A stretch of DNA of 19,604 bases from Hyphomicrobiales bacterium (GCA_028290125.1 JAQGKM010000465.1:1-19604), one strand, 5' to 3'; positions 8,193 to 15,783 are shown, counted from the stretch's first letter. The notes: a model not told the origin generated them from the sequence alone. Program-made: numbers and translations.

Positions 8193-8222
8193 AGGCGGGG
8201 GCGCTCCAGGCGCCGCCCGCCT
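8193..8222. terminator. GC-rich hairpin between convergent genes
   Basis: Left arm AGGCGGGGGCGC (8193-8204), loop TCCAG, right arm GCGCCGCCCGCCT (8210-8222). This makes a 12-bp stem with one bulged C. It lies between the hydrolase stop (8186) and the stop of the opposing permease (8226), so it can serve both directions. There is no long T-run, only GTTCT on the right, so it is either a weak intrinsic terminator or a 3'-end stabiliser. Confidence 0.6.
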
Positions 8223-8225
8223 GTT

Positions 8226-9923
8226 CTACTGAAACAGCGATTTGCTGTTTCGGCTGAGCAGCGCGAAGGCAAGGCTCAGTAACGCCACCTGCACGATGGC
8301 GAGCGCCGCGACATAGTGGAAATTCTGTTCGCTCAGCAGAAGCATCGCGACGCCGATCGTCTCGGTTCCCTGGCCGTAAAGCAGGATGGTGGACCCCAAC
8401 TCGCGCAGCAGGATGATGAAAACCATCAGCCATGTCGCGATGAGGCCGGGACGCGCGAGCGGAATGACGACCATGCGCAAGGTCTGCCACCATGTAGCCC
8501 CGCACGATCGCGCGCTCTGTTCGAGTTCAGGACTGAGCGACAGAAGCACGGCGCCGAGCGAACGCATGGCGAACGGGAAGTAATGCGCCACATAGGCGAT
8601 GAGGATGATCCAGTAGGTGCCGTAGAGAGGCGTGCGGATCAGCAGGATCAGGATGCCGAGGCCGAAGATGATGCCCGGAATGCCGTTGGGCATGGACAGC
8701 ACGGGCTGCAGGATTTTCGCGATCCAGCCTTGGCGCGATTGCAACCGGTATGCCTGCAGGAAACCCAGCGCCACAACGAGCGTGGCGCCCAGCACCGACA
8801 AGAAGGTGCTGTTAAAAATCGCATGGCGCGTCAAATCGAACTCTTCCAGCACATAGCGGAAGTTTTCCAGCGTCGCGCGCGCGGGGTCGAACCAGCCGCG
8901 CCAAAGAGGCGACAACGCCACGAGCAGGACGGCGATCAGCGGCAGGACGGCGCCGAAGCCGACGTAGAAGATTTCAACGGCGAAGCAGGCGGCTCGCGTT
9001 ATGCGGCTGAGTTTGGCCGTGCGCGGAGAATAGCCTTTGCCACTCACCGTCTCATAGCGTTTCTGGCCGATGTACATGCGCTGCAGCACGATCAGCAGCA
9101 CGATGACCGCCATCATCATCGAACCCAACGCCGCCGCGCGTCCGAAATCGGACGGGTAGCCGATGGATTCGAAGATCAGAGCAGGCACGGTTGGAATGGA
9201 GTAGGGCGTGGCCAGAATGACAGGCACGTCAAACAGGCCGGCGCTGGTGACGAAGACGACGATCGCGCCCGACAGGAGAGCTGGCGCGAGCAGCGGCAGG
9301 GTGATCCGACGCATCGTGTCGATGAAGCCGAGCCCGTGCACGCGCGCGGCATCTTCGAGAGCACCATTCAGATTGCGCAGCGGACCGATGACGAAGAGAT
9401 AGATGAAAGGGGTGTAGAACAGCACCAGGACCCAGATCACGCCGCCAATCGAGTTGATGCGCAGGTATGAAAGATCGAGCCCGAACCAGTTGCGGGCAAG
9501 ATTCACGAGGAGCCCGCTGTTCGGCGCGGTCAAATATTGCCACGCCATCGCGCCGACATAAGGCGATGTGAAGAAGGGTACGAGATTGAGCAACTCGAAG
9601 GTCTTGCGGCCGGGAATGTCGGTGCGCGACACGATCCAGGCAAGCAGAACGCCCAGCAGTCCGCTGCCCAGCGTCACGAAAACGCCGATCACGAGCGTGT
9701 TGCGCGCGGCCAGGTGAACGCGAGGATCAGCGAACAGCCTCTGATAATTGACGATGGTGAGCGCGTCGGAACCATCCACCATCAGTGAACGCAGGACTGT
9801 GGCTGCGACCGGAATGAGGGCAAGGGCGACGCCCAGCAGCACGGCGAGCCCCGGCGCCCATCTTTCAAGGCGCCTATGCTGGGTGTCGTGCTGCCGGGTT
9901 GGCTGTTGCGCGAGAAGTGTCAC
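8226..9923 (-). CDS. Fused ABC transporter permease, system B
   Basis: Complete two-domain permease of importer B, 565 aa with the GTG start. Both halves are present, each with an EAA loop: LEDAARVHGLGF then ITLPLL in the first, and LEQSARSCGATWW then VIPLARPG in the second. About 12 hydrophobic segments are visible. It is paralogous to the truncated permease at the left edge. Start: GTG at 9923 overlaps the binding-protein stop as GTGA, a classic coupled arrangement. An in-frame ATG at 9944 would add seven residues read from inside the upstream gene and is the alternative. Last gene of the system B operon, ending at the hairpin 8193-8222. Confidence 0.92.
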   Translation of the reverse strand: MTLLAQQPTRQHDTQHRRLERWAPGLAVLLGVALALIPVAATVLRSLMVDGSDALTIVNYQRLFADPRVHLAARNTLVIGVFVTLGSGLLGVLLAWIVSRTDIPGRKTFELLNLVPFFTSPYVGAMAWQYLTAPNSGLLVNLARNWFGLDLSYLRINSIGGVIWVLVLFYTPFIYLFVIGPLRNLNGALEDAARVHGLGFIDTMRRITLPLLAPALLSGAIVVFVTSAGLFDVPVILATPYSIPTVPALIFESIGYPSDFGRAAALGSMMMAVIVLLIVLQRMYIGQKRYETVSGKGYSPRTAKLSRITRAACFAVEIFYVGFGAVLPLIAVLLVALSPLWRGWFDPARATLENFRYVLEEFDLTRHAIFNSTFLSVLGATLVVALGFLQAYRLQSRQGWIAKILQPVLSMPNGIPGIIFGLGILILLIRTPLYGTYWIILIAYVAHYFPFAMRSLGAVLLSLSPELEQSARSCGATWWQTLRMVVIPLARPGLIATWLMVFIILLRELGSTILLYGQGTETIGVAMLLLSEQNFHYVAALAIVQVALLSLAFALLSRNSKSLFQ

Positions 9924-11005
9924 TGCTTGAAGATCGCCATCCATTCGCGCCGCGCGGCCTGCAGGTCTTCGGGCGTCATCTTGTTCCAGTCGATATGCAC
10001 CAGATGCAGCTGGCTGATCGGAGGCGCGTAATCGGGAAGCGGGCTGACGAAGCCATTGCGGCCAGAAATCATCGCTTCCTTCTCGACGATGATCTTCTGG
10101 CCCTTCTCGGAGAGGATGAAGTCGAACCAGAGTTTCGATGCTGCAGGGTGACTCGCATTGGCCATGATGAAGAAGTTTTGCGGCAGCAGAGTCACGCCTT
10201 CCTTCGGCAGAAGGTATTTCAGATTGGCGCCCTTCTGGTTCATCTGGTAGGCGCGCGTCGGCATGCCCATGAACGCCATCGTGTCTTCACCGGCCACCAC
10301 GCGCGAGGCGATCGTCTCCGATTTCGGAATGAAGACCGGCTTCTTGGCCGCGAGCGCCTCGACGTAGTCTTTGCCCATTGCGGTCTTCAAGCCGATGTAC
10401 GTCATGATGGTGGCGTCCGACGCGGCGCCATTGCCGACGCTGACGCGGCCTTCCTGCAAGACGCCCAGCACGTCCTTCCAGGAGTCGCCCGCGACCTTGA
10501 CCTTGTCGGGATCCCACAACGGCACAAAGACATAGGCGCCGTTGAACGCGTAGGAGCCGACCTCAACCAGACCCGCTTCGGCCACGACGCTGTAATTCTT
10601 GTACTCGGGTGAATCGTATTTCATGAGCGCGCCGGCGCGCGCCTGAGCCGCGACCCAGATCGGCGAGGCCACGGCCGCAACGTCGACGGTCGCGCGGCCT
10701 GCCTTCGCTTCCTGCTCGAGGCGCGTGATCATGTTGCTCGGCGCGATCTCGCTGAATTCGATCCTGAAGCTTTTCGGCAGGCCATAATGCTCGATGAAGG
10801 CCGGCAACAGCGCATTCTTGGTGGCCGGTTGCAGGACGGTGTCCCAGTAAGTGAGGGCGCCTTCCTTGGCGGCCTCCGTCACGAGGGCGCTCACGCGGGC
10901 TTTTTCCGCATCGTTGACGCCGTTGAGCGCGGGCGCCTGTGCGCGCGCTGTGCCGGCTGAGATGATGCTGGCGATAACCAGCGAGGCCATTGTCATCCGT
11001 TTCAT
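9920..11005 (-). CDS. ABC transporter periplasmic substrate-binding protein, system B
   Basis: Periplasmic receptor of importer B, 361 aa, COG1840-like. The signal peptide is residues 1-22 (KR near the start, hydrophobic core, likely cut after ARA). The ATG at 11005 has GGGAGG (11011-11016) five bases upstream. Shared landmarks with the system A receptor run from end to end (AAKEGALTY, MITRLEQE, NQKGANLKYL, DFILSEKGQ, WNKMTPEDL), so the two arose from one ancestor. The ligand pockets differ in places, so the two may bind different but related compounds. As in system A, the FbpA tyrosine pair is not apparent. The gene follows the ATPase after 48 AT-rich bases and overlaps the permease start by four bases. 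Confidence 0.91.
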   Translation of the reverse strand: MKRMTMASLVIASIISAGTARAQAPALNGVNDAEKARVSALVTEAAKEGALTYWDTVLQPATKNALLPAFIEHYGLPKSFRIEFSEIAPSNMITRLEQEAKAGRATVDVAAVASPIWVAAQARAGALMKYDSPEYKNYSVVAEAGLVEVGSYAFNGAYVFVPLWDPDKVKVAGDSWKDVLGVLQEGRVSVGNGAASDATIMTYIGLKTAMGKDYVEALAAKKPVFIPKSETIASRVVAGEDTMAFMGMPTRAYQMNQKGANLKYLLPKEGVTLLPQNFFIMANASHPAASKLWFDFILSEKGQKIIVEKEAMISGRNGFVSPLPDYAPPISQLHLVHIDWNKMTPEDLQAARREWMAIFKQ

Positions 11006-11020
11006 GTCGTCCTCCCGTGG

Positions 11021-11039
11021 AGAGAAACTTCTCTTTTTT
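11021..11039. other. AT-rich hairpin with T-run in operon linker
   Basis: In the 48-base gap between the system B ATPase and binding-protein genes, AGAGA-AACT-TCTCT is followed on the plus strand by TTTTT. On the plus strand it resembles a small terminator antisense to the operon. In the minus-strand mRNA it is a short stem just ahead of the receptor's ribosome site and could protect the downstream message, since receptors are often made in excess. The stem is only five pairs and A/G-rich, so both readings are weak. Confidence 0.3.
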
Positions 11040-11053
11040 CTGTTTGTTCTTAG

Positions 11054-12166
11054 TTAGCTCGATGCGGGGATCACGATGCAGCGCTCTGGGGGCACCGTGA
11101 TACGGCACGATTTCGTGGTGTAGCGGCGCGGCTGCCAATGAGCGCGCAAATCGAACACGTCGCCGCAGCGCAGGAGCATCTCGTCATGGGACCCCTGGAA
11201 GATCTGCGTGATGATTTCGCAGGGCAGGCCATCGCTCTCGCTCAGGTCGACATCCTCCTTGCGTATGCAGACATGCACAGGCGTTCCCGGCGCCAATCCT
11301 GATCGTGCGACGGGACAGCGCAGGCCGGGGGCGAAATCCACGGCGTCAGGCGCCGCCATGATGCCGGCCACGATATTGTAGCCGAAGAACTTCGCGACGA
11401 AGGGCGTGCGCGGCTGAAAGTAGATTTCGTCAGGCGCGCCGGTCATTTCGACGCTGCCGCGATTCATCACGAGAACGCGCTGCGCCAACGCGAAAGCCTC
11501 GCCATGATCATGCGTGACGTAAACGCTGGTAAAGCCGACGCGCTCCTGCAGTCGACGCAGATCCATCCGCATGTCCTCTCGCAACTGCGTGTCGAGATTG
11601 GACATCGGCTCGTCGAACAGCACGAGGCGCGGATGATGAACTATGGCGCGCGCCAAGGCGACGCGCTGCTGTTGTCCGCCCGACAGAGCCATTGCCGAGC
11701 GCGGCTGCCATCCCCCAAGACCGACCAGATCCAGCGCTTCTTCGACACGGGCTCCGAGCTCCGCCTTGGCGACCTGGCGCACTTTCAACGGCAAGCCGAC
11801 GTTTTCGCCCACCGTCATGTGCGGCCAGATCGCATAAGATTGAAAGACGATGCCGAGATCGCGCTTCTCCGGGGCAAGGTCGATTCCCCGCGTGGAGTCG
11901 AAGACGGTCCGGCCGTCGATCTCGATCAGGCCTGTGTCGGGGGGTTCAAGTCCTGCGATGCAGCGCAGGATCGTCGTCTTGCCGCAGCCGGATGGCCCGA
12001 GCAGGGCCAGCCCTTCGCCCACGTCGATCGAGAAGGAAATCGACTTCAGCGCCTGGAAGGAGCCGTAGGATTTTGACAGATTTTCCACGCGCACGAATGT
12101 GCGGCCCGGTTGCGCCACGCGCAGCCCGGACCGATCAAGCCCCTCGAGTCCTCCCGGCATGTACAT
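11054..12166 (-). CDS. ABC transporter ATP-binding protein, system B
   Basis: ATPase of importer B, 370 aa from the ATG at 12166. Visible: Walker A GPSGCGKT at 57-64, Q-loop Gln109 (FQSYAIWPHM), LSGGQ at 161-165, Walker B LVLFDE with Glu186, SNLD at 189-192 and switch His219. A TOBE-like C-terminal domain of about 110 residues follows, with IRKEDVDL and a final basic stretch. The frame is open further upstream to a TTG at 12298, but that region overlaps the LysR stop and its residues look random. ATG 12166 and ATG 12160 lie 30-36 residues before the first domain strand. Neither has a strong ribosome site, so the start is uncertain. It is paralogous to the ATPase at 1113-2132. Confidence 0.9.
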   Translation of the reverse strand: MYMPGGLEGLDRSGLRVAQPGRTFVRVENLSKSYGSFQALKSISFSIDVGEGLALLGPSGCGKTTILRCIAGLEPPDTGLIEIDGRTVFDSTRGIDLAPEKRDLGIVFQSYAIWPHMTVGENVGLPLKVRQVAKAELGARVEEALDLVGLGGWQPRSAMALSGGQQQRVALARAIVHHPRLVLFDEPMSNLDTQLREDMRMDLRRLQERVGFTSVYVTHDHGEAFALAQRVLVMNRGSVEMTGAPDEIYFQPRTPFVAKFFGYNIVAGIMAAPDAVDFAPGLRCPVARSGLAPGTPVHVCIRKEDVDLSESDGLPCEIITQIFQGSHDEMLLRCGDVFDLRAHWQPRRYTTKSCRITVPPERCIVIPASS

Positions 12167-12279
12167 GGCACCGCTCTTGTTGCCGGCGTTTCCGCGCAGA
12201 TTACAGCGGAGGCTATTGCACCCGGCGCCAAGAGCCAGCCCCAAATTGCGAATTGATCTTTTCCACCAGGGCAAGACTG

Positions 12280-12300
12280 GCTTACTGCGCCGCAGCAAGC
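12280..12300. other. Imperfect palindrome over the LysR stop
   Basis: GCTTaCTGC-GCC-GCAGcAAGC pairs nine bases with one mismatch and a three-base loop, and overlaps the LysR TAA stop (12282-12284). It could reduce read-through from the LysR gene into system B. No T-run follows on either strand. The next 115 bases to the ATPase start (12167-12281) hold no other clear signal. Confidence 0.35.
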
Positions 12301-13196
12301 TGCGGGCTCTCGCTGCGGCGCGCGGCGGTGATGCTCTTCAGGAAGCCAAGGACAGCCGCCACTTTCTGCGGAACGTGCTTGCGGGCCGGATAGCAGACGG
12401 AGATTGGCACGGCCTCGCGCTCGAAAGCATCCAGAACGGGAACAAGCTTGCCTTCTTGAAGGTCCTTGCGGAACAGCCACCAGGTCGATTGCGCGACGCC
12501 AAGGCCCGCGACCGCAGCCTCCCGCACGGCATCGCCATTGCGGAGGGTGAGAACGCTGTTCACTGTGACGCGGTGACCGAGTCCGTCGGCGCTCTGAAAG
12601 CGCCACTCGGAGCCGTAATTTCCCACGATGCAGGCGTGGTCCTTCAGGTCGTCCGGCACGCTTGGCGTTCCGTGGCGGGCGAGGTAGTCCGGCGAGGCGA
12701 CGCAGATCACCGGCCCCTTGTGCAGGACGCGCTGAATGAGCTGCGAATCTTCGAGTTCGCGCGACCGTACGGCGAGGTCGAAGCCTTCCTTGATGATGTC
12801 GATGGCGTCATCGGAGAAATGCACGTCGAGGCGGATCTCCGGGTGCTCGGCGAAGAACGCCGGCAATTCCGGCGTGAAGGTCACGCGCCCGAAGGAATAG
12901 GGCATCACCATCCGCACCAGCCCCTTGGCGGCGGTGTTCTTCGCGCGCAGCGCAGCTTCTGCTTCTTCGAGGCTCGCAAGGATTTCGGTGCAGGACTGAT
13001 AGAACTCGCGTCCGTAATCGGTGAGTGCGACGCGCCGTGTCGAGCGGTTGAGCAGCTGGACGCCGAGCTCGTTTTCCAGCGCCGAGAGGTTCTTCGTGGC
13101 GGCCGAGGGCGAAATATTGAGACGGCGCGCGGCTGACGTGAAGCCACCCTGATCGACCACAGCCTTGAATACCATCATGGCCTGGAATTTATCCAA
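12282..13196 (-). CDS. LysR-family transcriptional regulator
   Basis: A 304-aa LysR-type regulator. The N-terminal winged helix-turn-helix (residues about 1-60) shows the family pattern: Phe10, then GGFTSAARRLNISPSAATKN and the LENELGVQLLNRSTRRVALT wing. A linker helix (about 62-85) and a periplasmic-binding-like effector domain (about 90-295) follow. The TTG start at 13196 fits because the residues after it (DKFQAM) match the usual LysR N-terminus and GGGGGAA (13202-13208 on this strand) lies five bases upstream. It is divergent from the LLM operon and upstream of system B on the same strand. The likely role is co-inducer-dependent control of both, with autoregulation. Confidence 0.93.
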   Translation of the reverse strand: MDKFQAMMVFKAVVDQGGFTSAARRLNISPSAATKNLSALENELGVQLLNRSTRRVALTDYGREFYQSCTEILASLEEAEAALRAKNTAAKGLVRMVMPYSFGRVTFTPELPAFFAEHPEIRLDVHFSDDAIDIIKEGFDLAVRSRELEDSQLIQRVLHKGPVICVASPDYLARHGTPSVPDDLKDHACIVGNYGSEWRFQSADGLGHRVTVNSVLTLRNGDAVREAAVAGLGVAQSTWWLFRKDLQEGKLVPVLDAFEREAVPISVCYPARKHVPQKVAAVLGFLKSITAARRSESPQLAAAQ

Positions 13197-13201
13197 GTCC
13201 G

Positions 13202-13208
13202 TTCCCCC
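13202..13208 (-). promoter_or_regulatory. Ribosome-binding site for the LysR TTG start
   Basis: GGGGGAA on the minus strand, five bases before TTG 13196. It supports the TTG over the internal ATG codons at residues 7 and 8. Confidence 0.6.
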
Positions 13209-13222
13209 GAAAGTGTTTTCGG
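13207..13222. promoter_or_regulatory. Perfect inverted repeat, candidate LysR operator
   Basis: CCGAAA-GTGT-TTTCGG, six-base arms with a four-base spacer, in the divergent gap between the LysR gene and the LLM gene. It touches the LysR ribosome site, as expected for autorepression. It does not itself show the T-N11-A form of a textbook LysR box, so the assignment is tentative. Confidence 0.4.
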
Positions 13223-13281
13223 ACCTTCCCGCAAGGCGGTGATCGGGTCAAGGGCAGCCAGTGCGACGGTGGAACAGGTCT

Positions 13282-13292
13282 ATTTCGCAAAT
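13282..13292. promoter_or_regulatory. Short inverted repeat, second candidate operator
   Basis: ATTT-CGC-AAAT lies about 100 bases before the LLM start. A further TTCG-GGT-CGAA repeat occurs at 13299-13309. Clustered small dyads in a LysR divergent gap may be activation sites, but short dyads are common by chance. Confidence 0.25.
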
Positions 13293-13383
13293 GACGGTTT
13301 CGGGTCGAAGGGTCCTCGCACTAATCTTGTCCCCATCGAGAAAGCCCGGAGCGGGCGGTAAATCAAGAAATGAGGGAGCGGAC

Positions 13384-14511
13384 ATGCGTCTTGGCTATTT
13401 CACCATGCCGATGCATCCCATCGAGCGGAACTGGGCTGAAACCCTGCAGGAAGACCGCGAGGCGATCATCCTGGCCGACAAGCTCGGCTTTCATGACGCC
13501 TTTGTCGGAGAACACCTGACCGACAAGCTCGAAAATGTCACCAACAGCATGATCTTCCTCGCGACCTTGATCGCCGAGACAAAAAACATCAAGCTCGCCA
13601 CCGGCACGTCGAACCTTTCGCAGATGCATCCGACGCTGATTGCCTCCAACGCGGCGATGATGGACCACCTCACCAAGGGACGTTTCATCTTCGGCATCAG
13701 CGCGGGCGCTCTGCCGACCGATGCCGAGGCGCTTCAAAACCTCGACAAGGACCGGCAGAAGATGTTCGAGGATTCGATCGACGTCATTCTCGAAATCTGG
13801 ACGCGTGAGGCGCCTTACGACATCGATCTGCCGGGCAACCAGTTCAAGGTTTCGACCCGGCAGACTGCGAAATTCGACCTCGGCGTCGGCTATCTGCCGA
13901 AGCCTTTCCAGACACCCTATCCGGAGGTCGTCGGCACGGTCGTCGCGCCATTTTCGAAAGGCGTGATCGCGATGGGACGGCGCAATTTCCATCCGCTGTC
14001 GGCGAACTTCCTGCTGTCCAAGTGGGTGAAGACCCACTGGCCGAATTACGTGCAAGGCAAGCAGGAGGCTGGACAGGTCGCCGATCCCGCCGACTGGCGT
14101 GTGGCGCGCACGATCTTCGTCGCTGACGACGAGGCGACGGCGCGGCGTTACGCCATCGAGGAAGTAAATGGACCCTATCGCGCCTACTACTACCAGATGT
14201 TGTCAAAGATGATGCGGGCCAAGCGTCACGCAATCTTCAAGCAGGAGATGAACCAGCCCGACGAGGAAATCACCGTCGATTATGTGCTCGACAATCTCGT
14301 GATCTACGGCACGGTGAACAAGGTCGTCGACCAGATCCTGGCGTTGCGGGAGGAAGTCGGCGACTTCGGTGAAATCGTATACGCCGGCATGGATTGGGTC
14401 GATCCCGCGCTCGCCAAACGTTCGATGGAACTGATGGCGACGCAGGTCATGCCGCGCGTCAATGCGGCGATCGCATCAGGCGCGAAGACTATGGCGTCAG
14501 CCGCGGAGTAA
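13384..14511 (+). CDS. LLM-class (luciferase-like) flavin-dependent monooxygenase
   Basis: A 375-aa protein of the bacterial luciferase-like TIM-barrel family, of the long limonene monooxygenase/LuxA-like type. It would use reduced FMN or FAD from a separate reductase, plus O2. Visible landmarks: MRLGYFTMPMHP at the start, VGEH at about residues 41-44, IKLATGTSNL in strand 4, HPTLIA, the GRFIFGISAG loop that holds the flavin phosphate, and the C-terminal DQILALREEVGDFGEI. The ATG at 13384 has GAGGGAG (13372-13378) five bases upstream; the frame is open back to 13261, but that part is promoter DNA. It is the first gene of a LysR-divergent operon, and the BKACE gene starts four bases after its stop. 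The flavin reductase at 6908-7399 is the only visible partner. Confidence 0.92.
   Translation: MRLGYFTMPMHPIERNWAETLQEDREAIILADKLGFHDAFVGEHLTDKLENVTNSMIFLATLIAETKNIKLATGTSNLSQMHPTLIASNAAMMDHLTKGRFIFGISAGALPTDAEALQNLDKDRQKMFEDSIDVILEIWTREAPYDIDLPGNQFKVSTRQTAKFDLGVGYLPKPFQTPYPEVVGTVVAPFSKGVIAMGRRNFHPLSANFLLSKWVKTHWPNYVQGKQEAGQVADPADWRVARTIFVADDEATARRYAIEEVNGPYRAYYYQMLSKMMRAKRHAIFKQEMNQPDEEITVDYVLDNLVIYGTVNKVVDQILALREEVGDFGEIVYAGMDWVDPALAKRSMELMATQVMPRVNAAIASGAKTMASAAE
14505..14508 (+). promoter_or_regulatory. Ribosome-binding site that fixes a TTG start
   Basis: GGAG inside the last codons of the LLM gene, seven bases before TTG 14516. It supports this start for the BKACE gene over earlier in-frame codons within the LLM gene. 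Confidence 0.55.
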
Positions 14512-14515
14512 GTCG

Positions 14516-15400
14516 TTGAACCCCAAGACGATCATCACCTGTGCGGTGACCGGTGGCGACGATACCGGATTCCGTTTTCCCGCCGTTCCGGTGACGCCGG
14601 AGCAGATCGCCAACGCCTGTCTGGACGCACGCGCCGCGGGCGCGGCGATCGCGCACATCCACGTGCGCAATCCCGAAACCGGCAAGGCATCCATGGAGCT
14701 CGATCTCTACCGCGATGTCGTCGAGCGCATCCGCGGCAGCGGCAGCGACGTCATCATCAACCTGACAACAGGCCCCGGCGCACGTTTCAATCCATCGGAC
14801 GACGAAGCGAACACGCTTGGTCCCGGCTCGAATCTGCGCACGCCCGCCGAGCGCATCCGCCATATCGTCGCTCTCAAACCGGAAATCTGCTCGCTCGACC
14901 TTGGCTCGCTCAATTTCGCGGGCATGACCCTCATCAATGTGCAGCGGCATGTTGAGGTCATGGCCGAGGAAATCAGGAAGCTCGGAGTCAAGCCGGAGCT
15001 CGAAATCTTCGACACGGGCCACATGGCGCTCGCCAATCACCTCGCCGCGAAAGGCATGTTCGGCGAGAACCCCCTGTTTCAGTTCGTCCTTGGCGTACCG
15101 TGGGGCGCGCCTGCCACGTCCGAGACCATGGCGCTGTTCAAGAATCTTGTGCCAAGCGGGGGCAACTGGGCGGCCTTCGGCATCGGGCGCCACGAGTTTC
15201 CGATGCTCGCGCAGGCGCTGGTGCTTGGTGGCCACGTGCGCGTCGGACTGGAAGACAATCTCTATATTTCGAAGGGCACGCCTGCCAAGAGCAACGCCGA
15301 ACTGGTCGAGCGCGCAGCACAGATTGTGCGCCTGCTTGGCTCTGAAGTCGCGACTCCCGACGAGGCGCGCCAGATCCTCAAGTTAGGGACGTCGGCGTGA
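14516..15400 (+). CDS. Beta-keto acid cleavage enzyme (BKACE, DUF849/Kce family)
   Basis: A 294-aa metal-dependent TIM-barrel enzyme of the BKACE family, whose founder is 3-keto-5-aminohexanoate cleavage enzyme (Kce). The family reacts a beta-keto acid with acetyl-CoA to give acetoacetate and a new acyl-CoA. The metal-binding HIH is His47-His49 (AHIHVRNP), and Glu246 in VRVGLEDN is the probable third ligand. Arg242 and Asp247 match conserved Kce active-site positions. Other landmarks are NLTTGPG (82-88), SLDLGSLNF (126-134), EIFDTGH (163-169) and GVPWGAP (193-199). The TTG start leaves the normal family N-terminus (NPKTIITCAVTG). The substrate side chain is not readable. The stop overlaps the thioesterase start. 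Confidence 0.93.
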   Translation: MNPKTIITCAVTGGDDTGFRFPAVPVTPEQIANACLDARAAGAAIAHIHVRNPETGKASMELDLYRDVVERIRGSGSDVIINLTTGPGARFNPSDDEANTLGPGSNLRTPAERIRHIVALKPEICSLDLGSLNFAGMTLINVQRHVEVMAEEIRKLGVKPELEIFDTGHMALANHLAAKGMFGENPLFQFVLGVPWGAPATSETMALFKNLVPSGGNWAAFGIGRHEFPMLAQALVLGGHVRVGLEDNLYISKGTPAKSNAELVERAAQIVRLLGSEVATPDEARQILKLGTSA

Positions 15401-15783
15401 CCGAGACGCCAGTTCCGTTCCTTGAGTTTTGCGGGGTGAAGAACGAGTCTGCGCCGGAAGGGTTTTCGCGCCTGTCGGTCATCGTGCGACCAGAAATCGG
15501 CAACACGCGTGGCCATGCTCATGGCGGGCTGCTGGTCACCATGCTCGATGTGGCGCTGGGACGCGCCGCACGCGACAGCGTTCCCGGAGCCTACAGCTTC
15601 ATCACCATCGATCTGCACACATCGTTCATCAAGCCGGGCGAGGGCCGTCTCGTGGCGGAAGGGCGGCGCACGGGCGGCGGGCGGTCCATCGTCTTTTGCG
15701 AGGGCGAGATCCGTAACGCCACCGGCGATCTGGTCGCCAGGGCGTCCGGCGTTTTCAAGCCGGTGGCGCCGCGACCAGACTGA
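15397..15783 (+). CDS. Hotdog-fold PaaI-like acyl-CoA thioesterase
   Basis: A 128-aa hotdog-fold thioesterase of the PaaI/YbgC-like group, normal in length. The active-site segment NTRGHAHGGLLVTMLDVALG gives Asn36, His42-Gly43-Gly44 and Asp51, followed by the SFITIDLHTSFIKP strand typical of the family. The GTG at 15397 overlaps the BKACE TGA by four bases (GTGA), with AGGGA upstream, so translation is probably coupled. The pairing suggests that it hydrolyses the acyl-CoA made by BKACE; similar BKACE plus thioesterase pairs are known in carnitine degradation. It is the last gene of the LLM operon. No clear terminator follows. Confidence 0.92.
   Translation: MTETPVPFLEFCGVKNESAPEGFSRLSVIVRPEIGNTRGHAHGGLLVTMLDVALGRAARDSVPGAYSFITIDLHTSFIKPGEGRLVAEGRRTGGGRSIVFCEGEIRNATGDLVARASGVFKPVAPRPD

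Noticed and set aside
8316..9470. A 384-codon plus-strand open frame opposite the system B permease
   Set aside because: Rich in His, Arg, Gln, Asp and Glu with no hydrophobic core; it is the complement of membrane-spanning codons in a clear permease gene.
12167..12298. N-terminal extension of the system B ATPase to a TTG at 12298
   Set aside because: It overlaps the LysR stop region, and its residues are Arg/Gly/Cys-rich with no ATPase-like pattern.
12099..13136. A 345-codon plus-strand open frame opposite the LysR gene
   Set aside because: The minus strand carries a full LysR protein with its helix-turn-helix and effector domain.
13261..13383. N-terminal extension of the LLM gene to 13261
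   Set aside because: The extension has no family similarity, overlaps the regulatory gap, and a strong ribosome site precedes ATG 13384.
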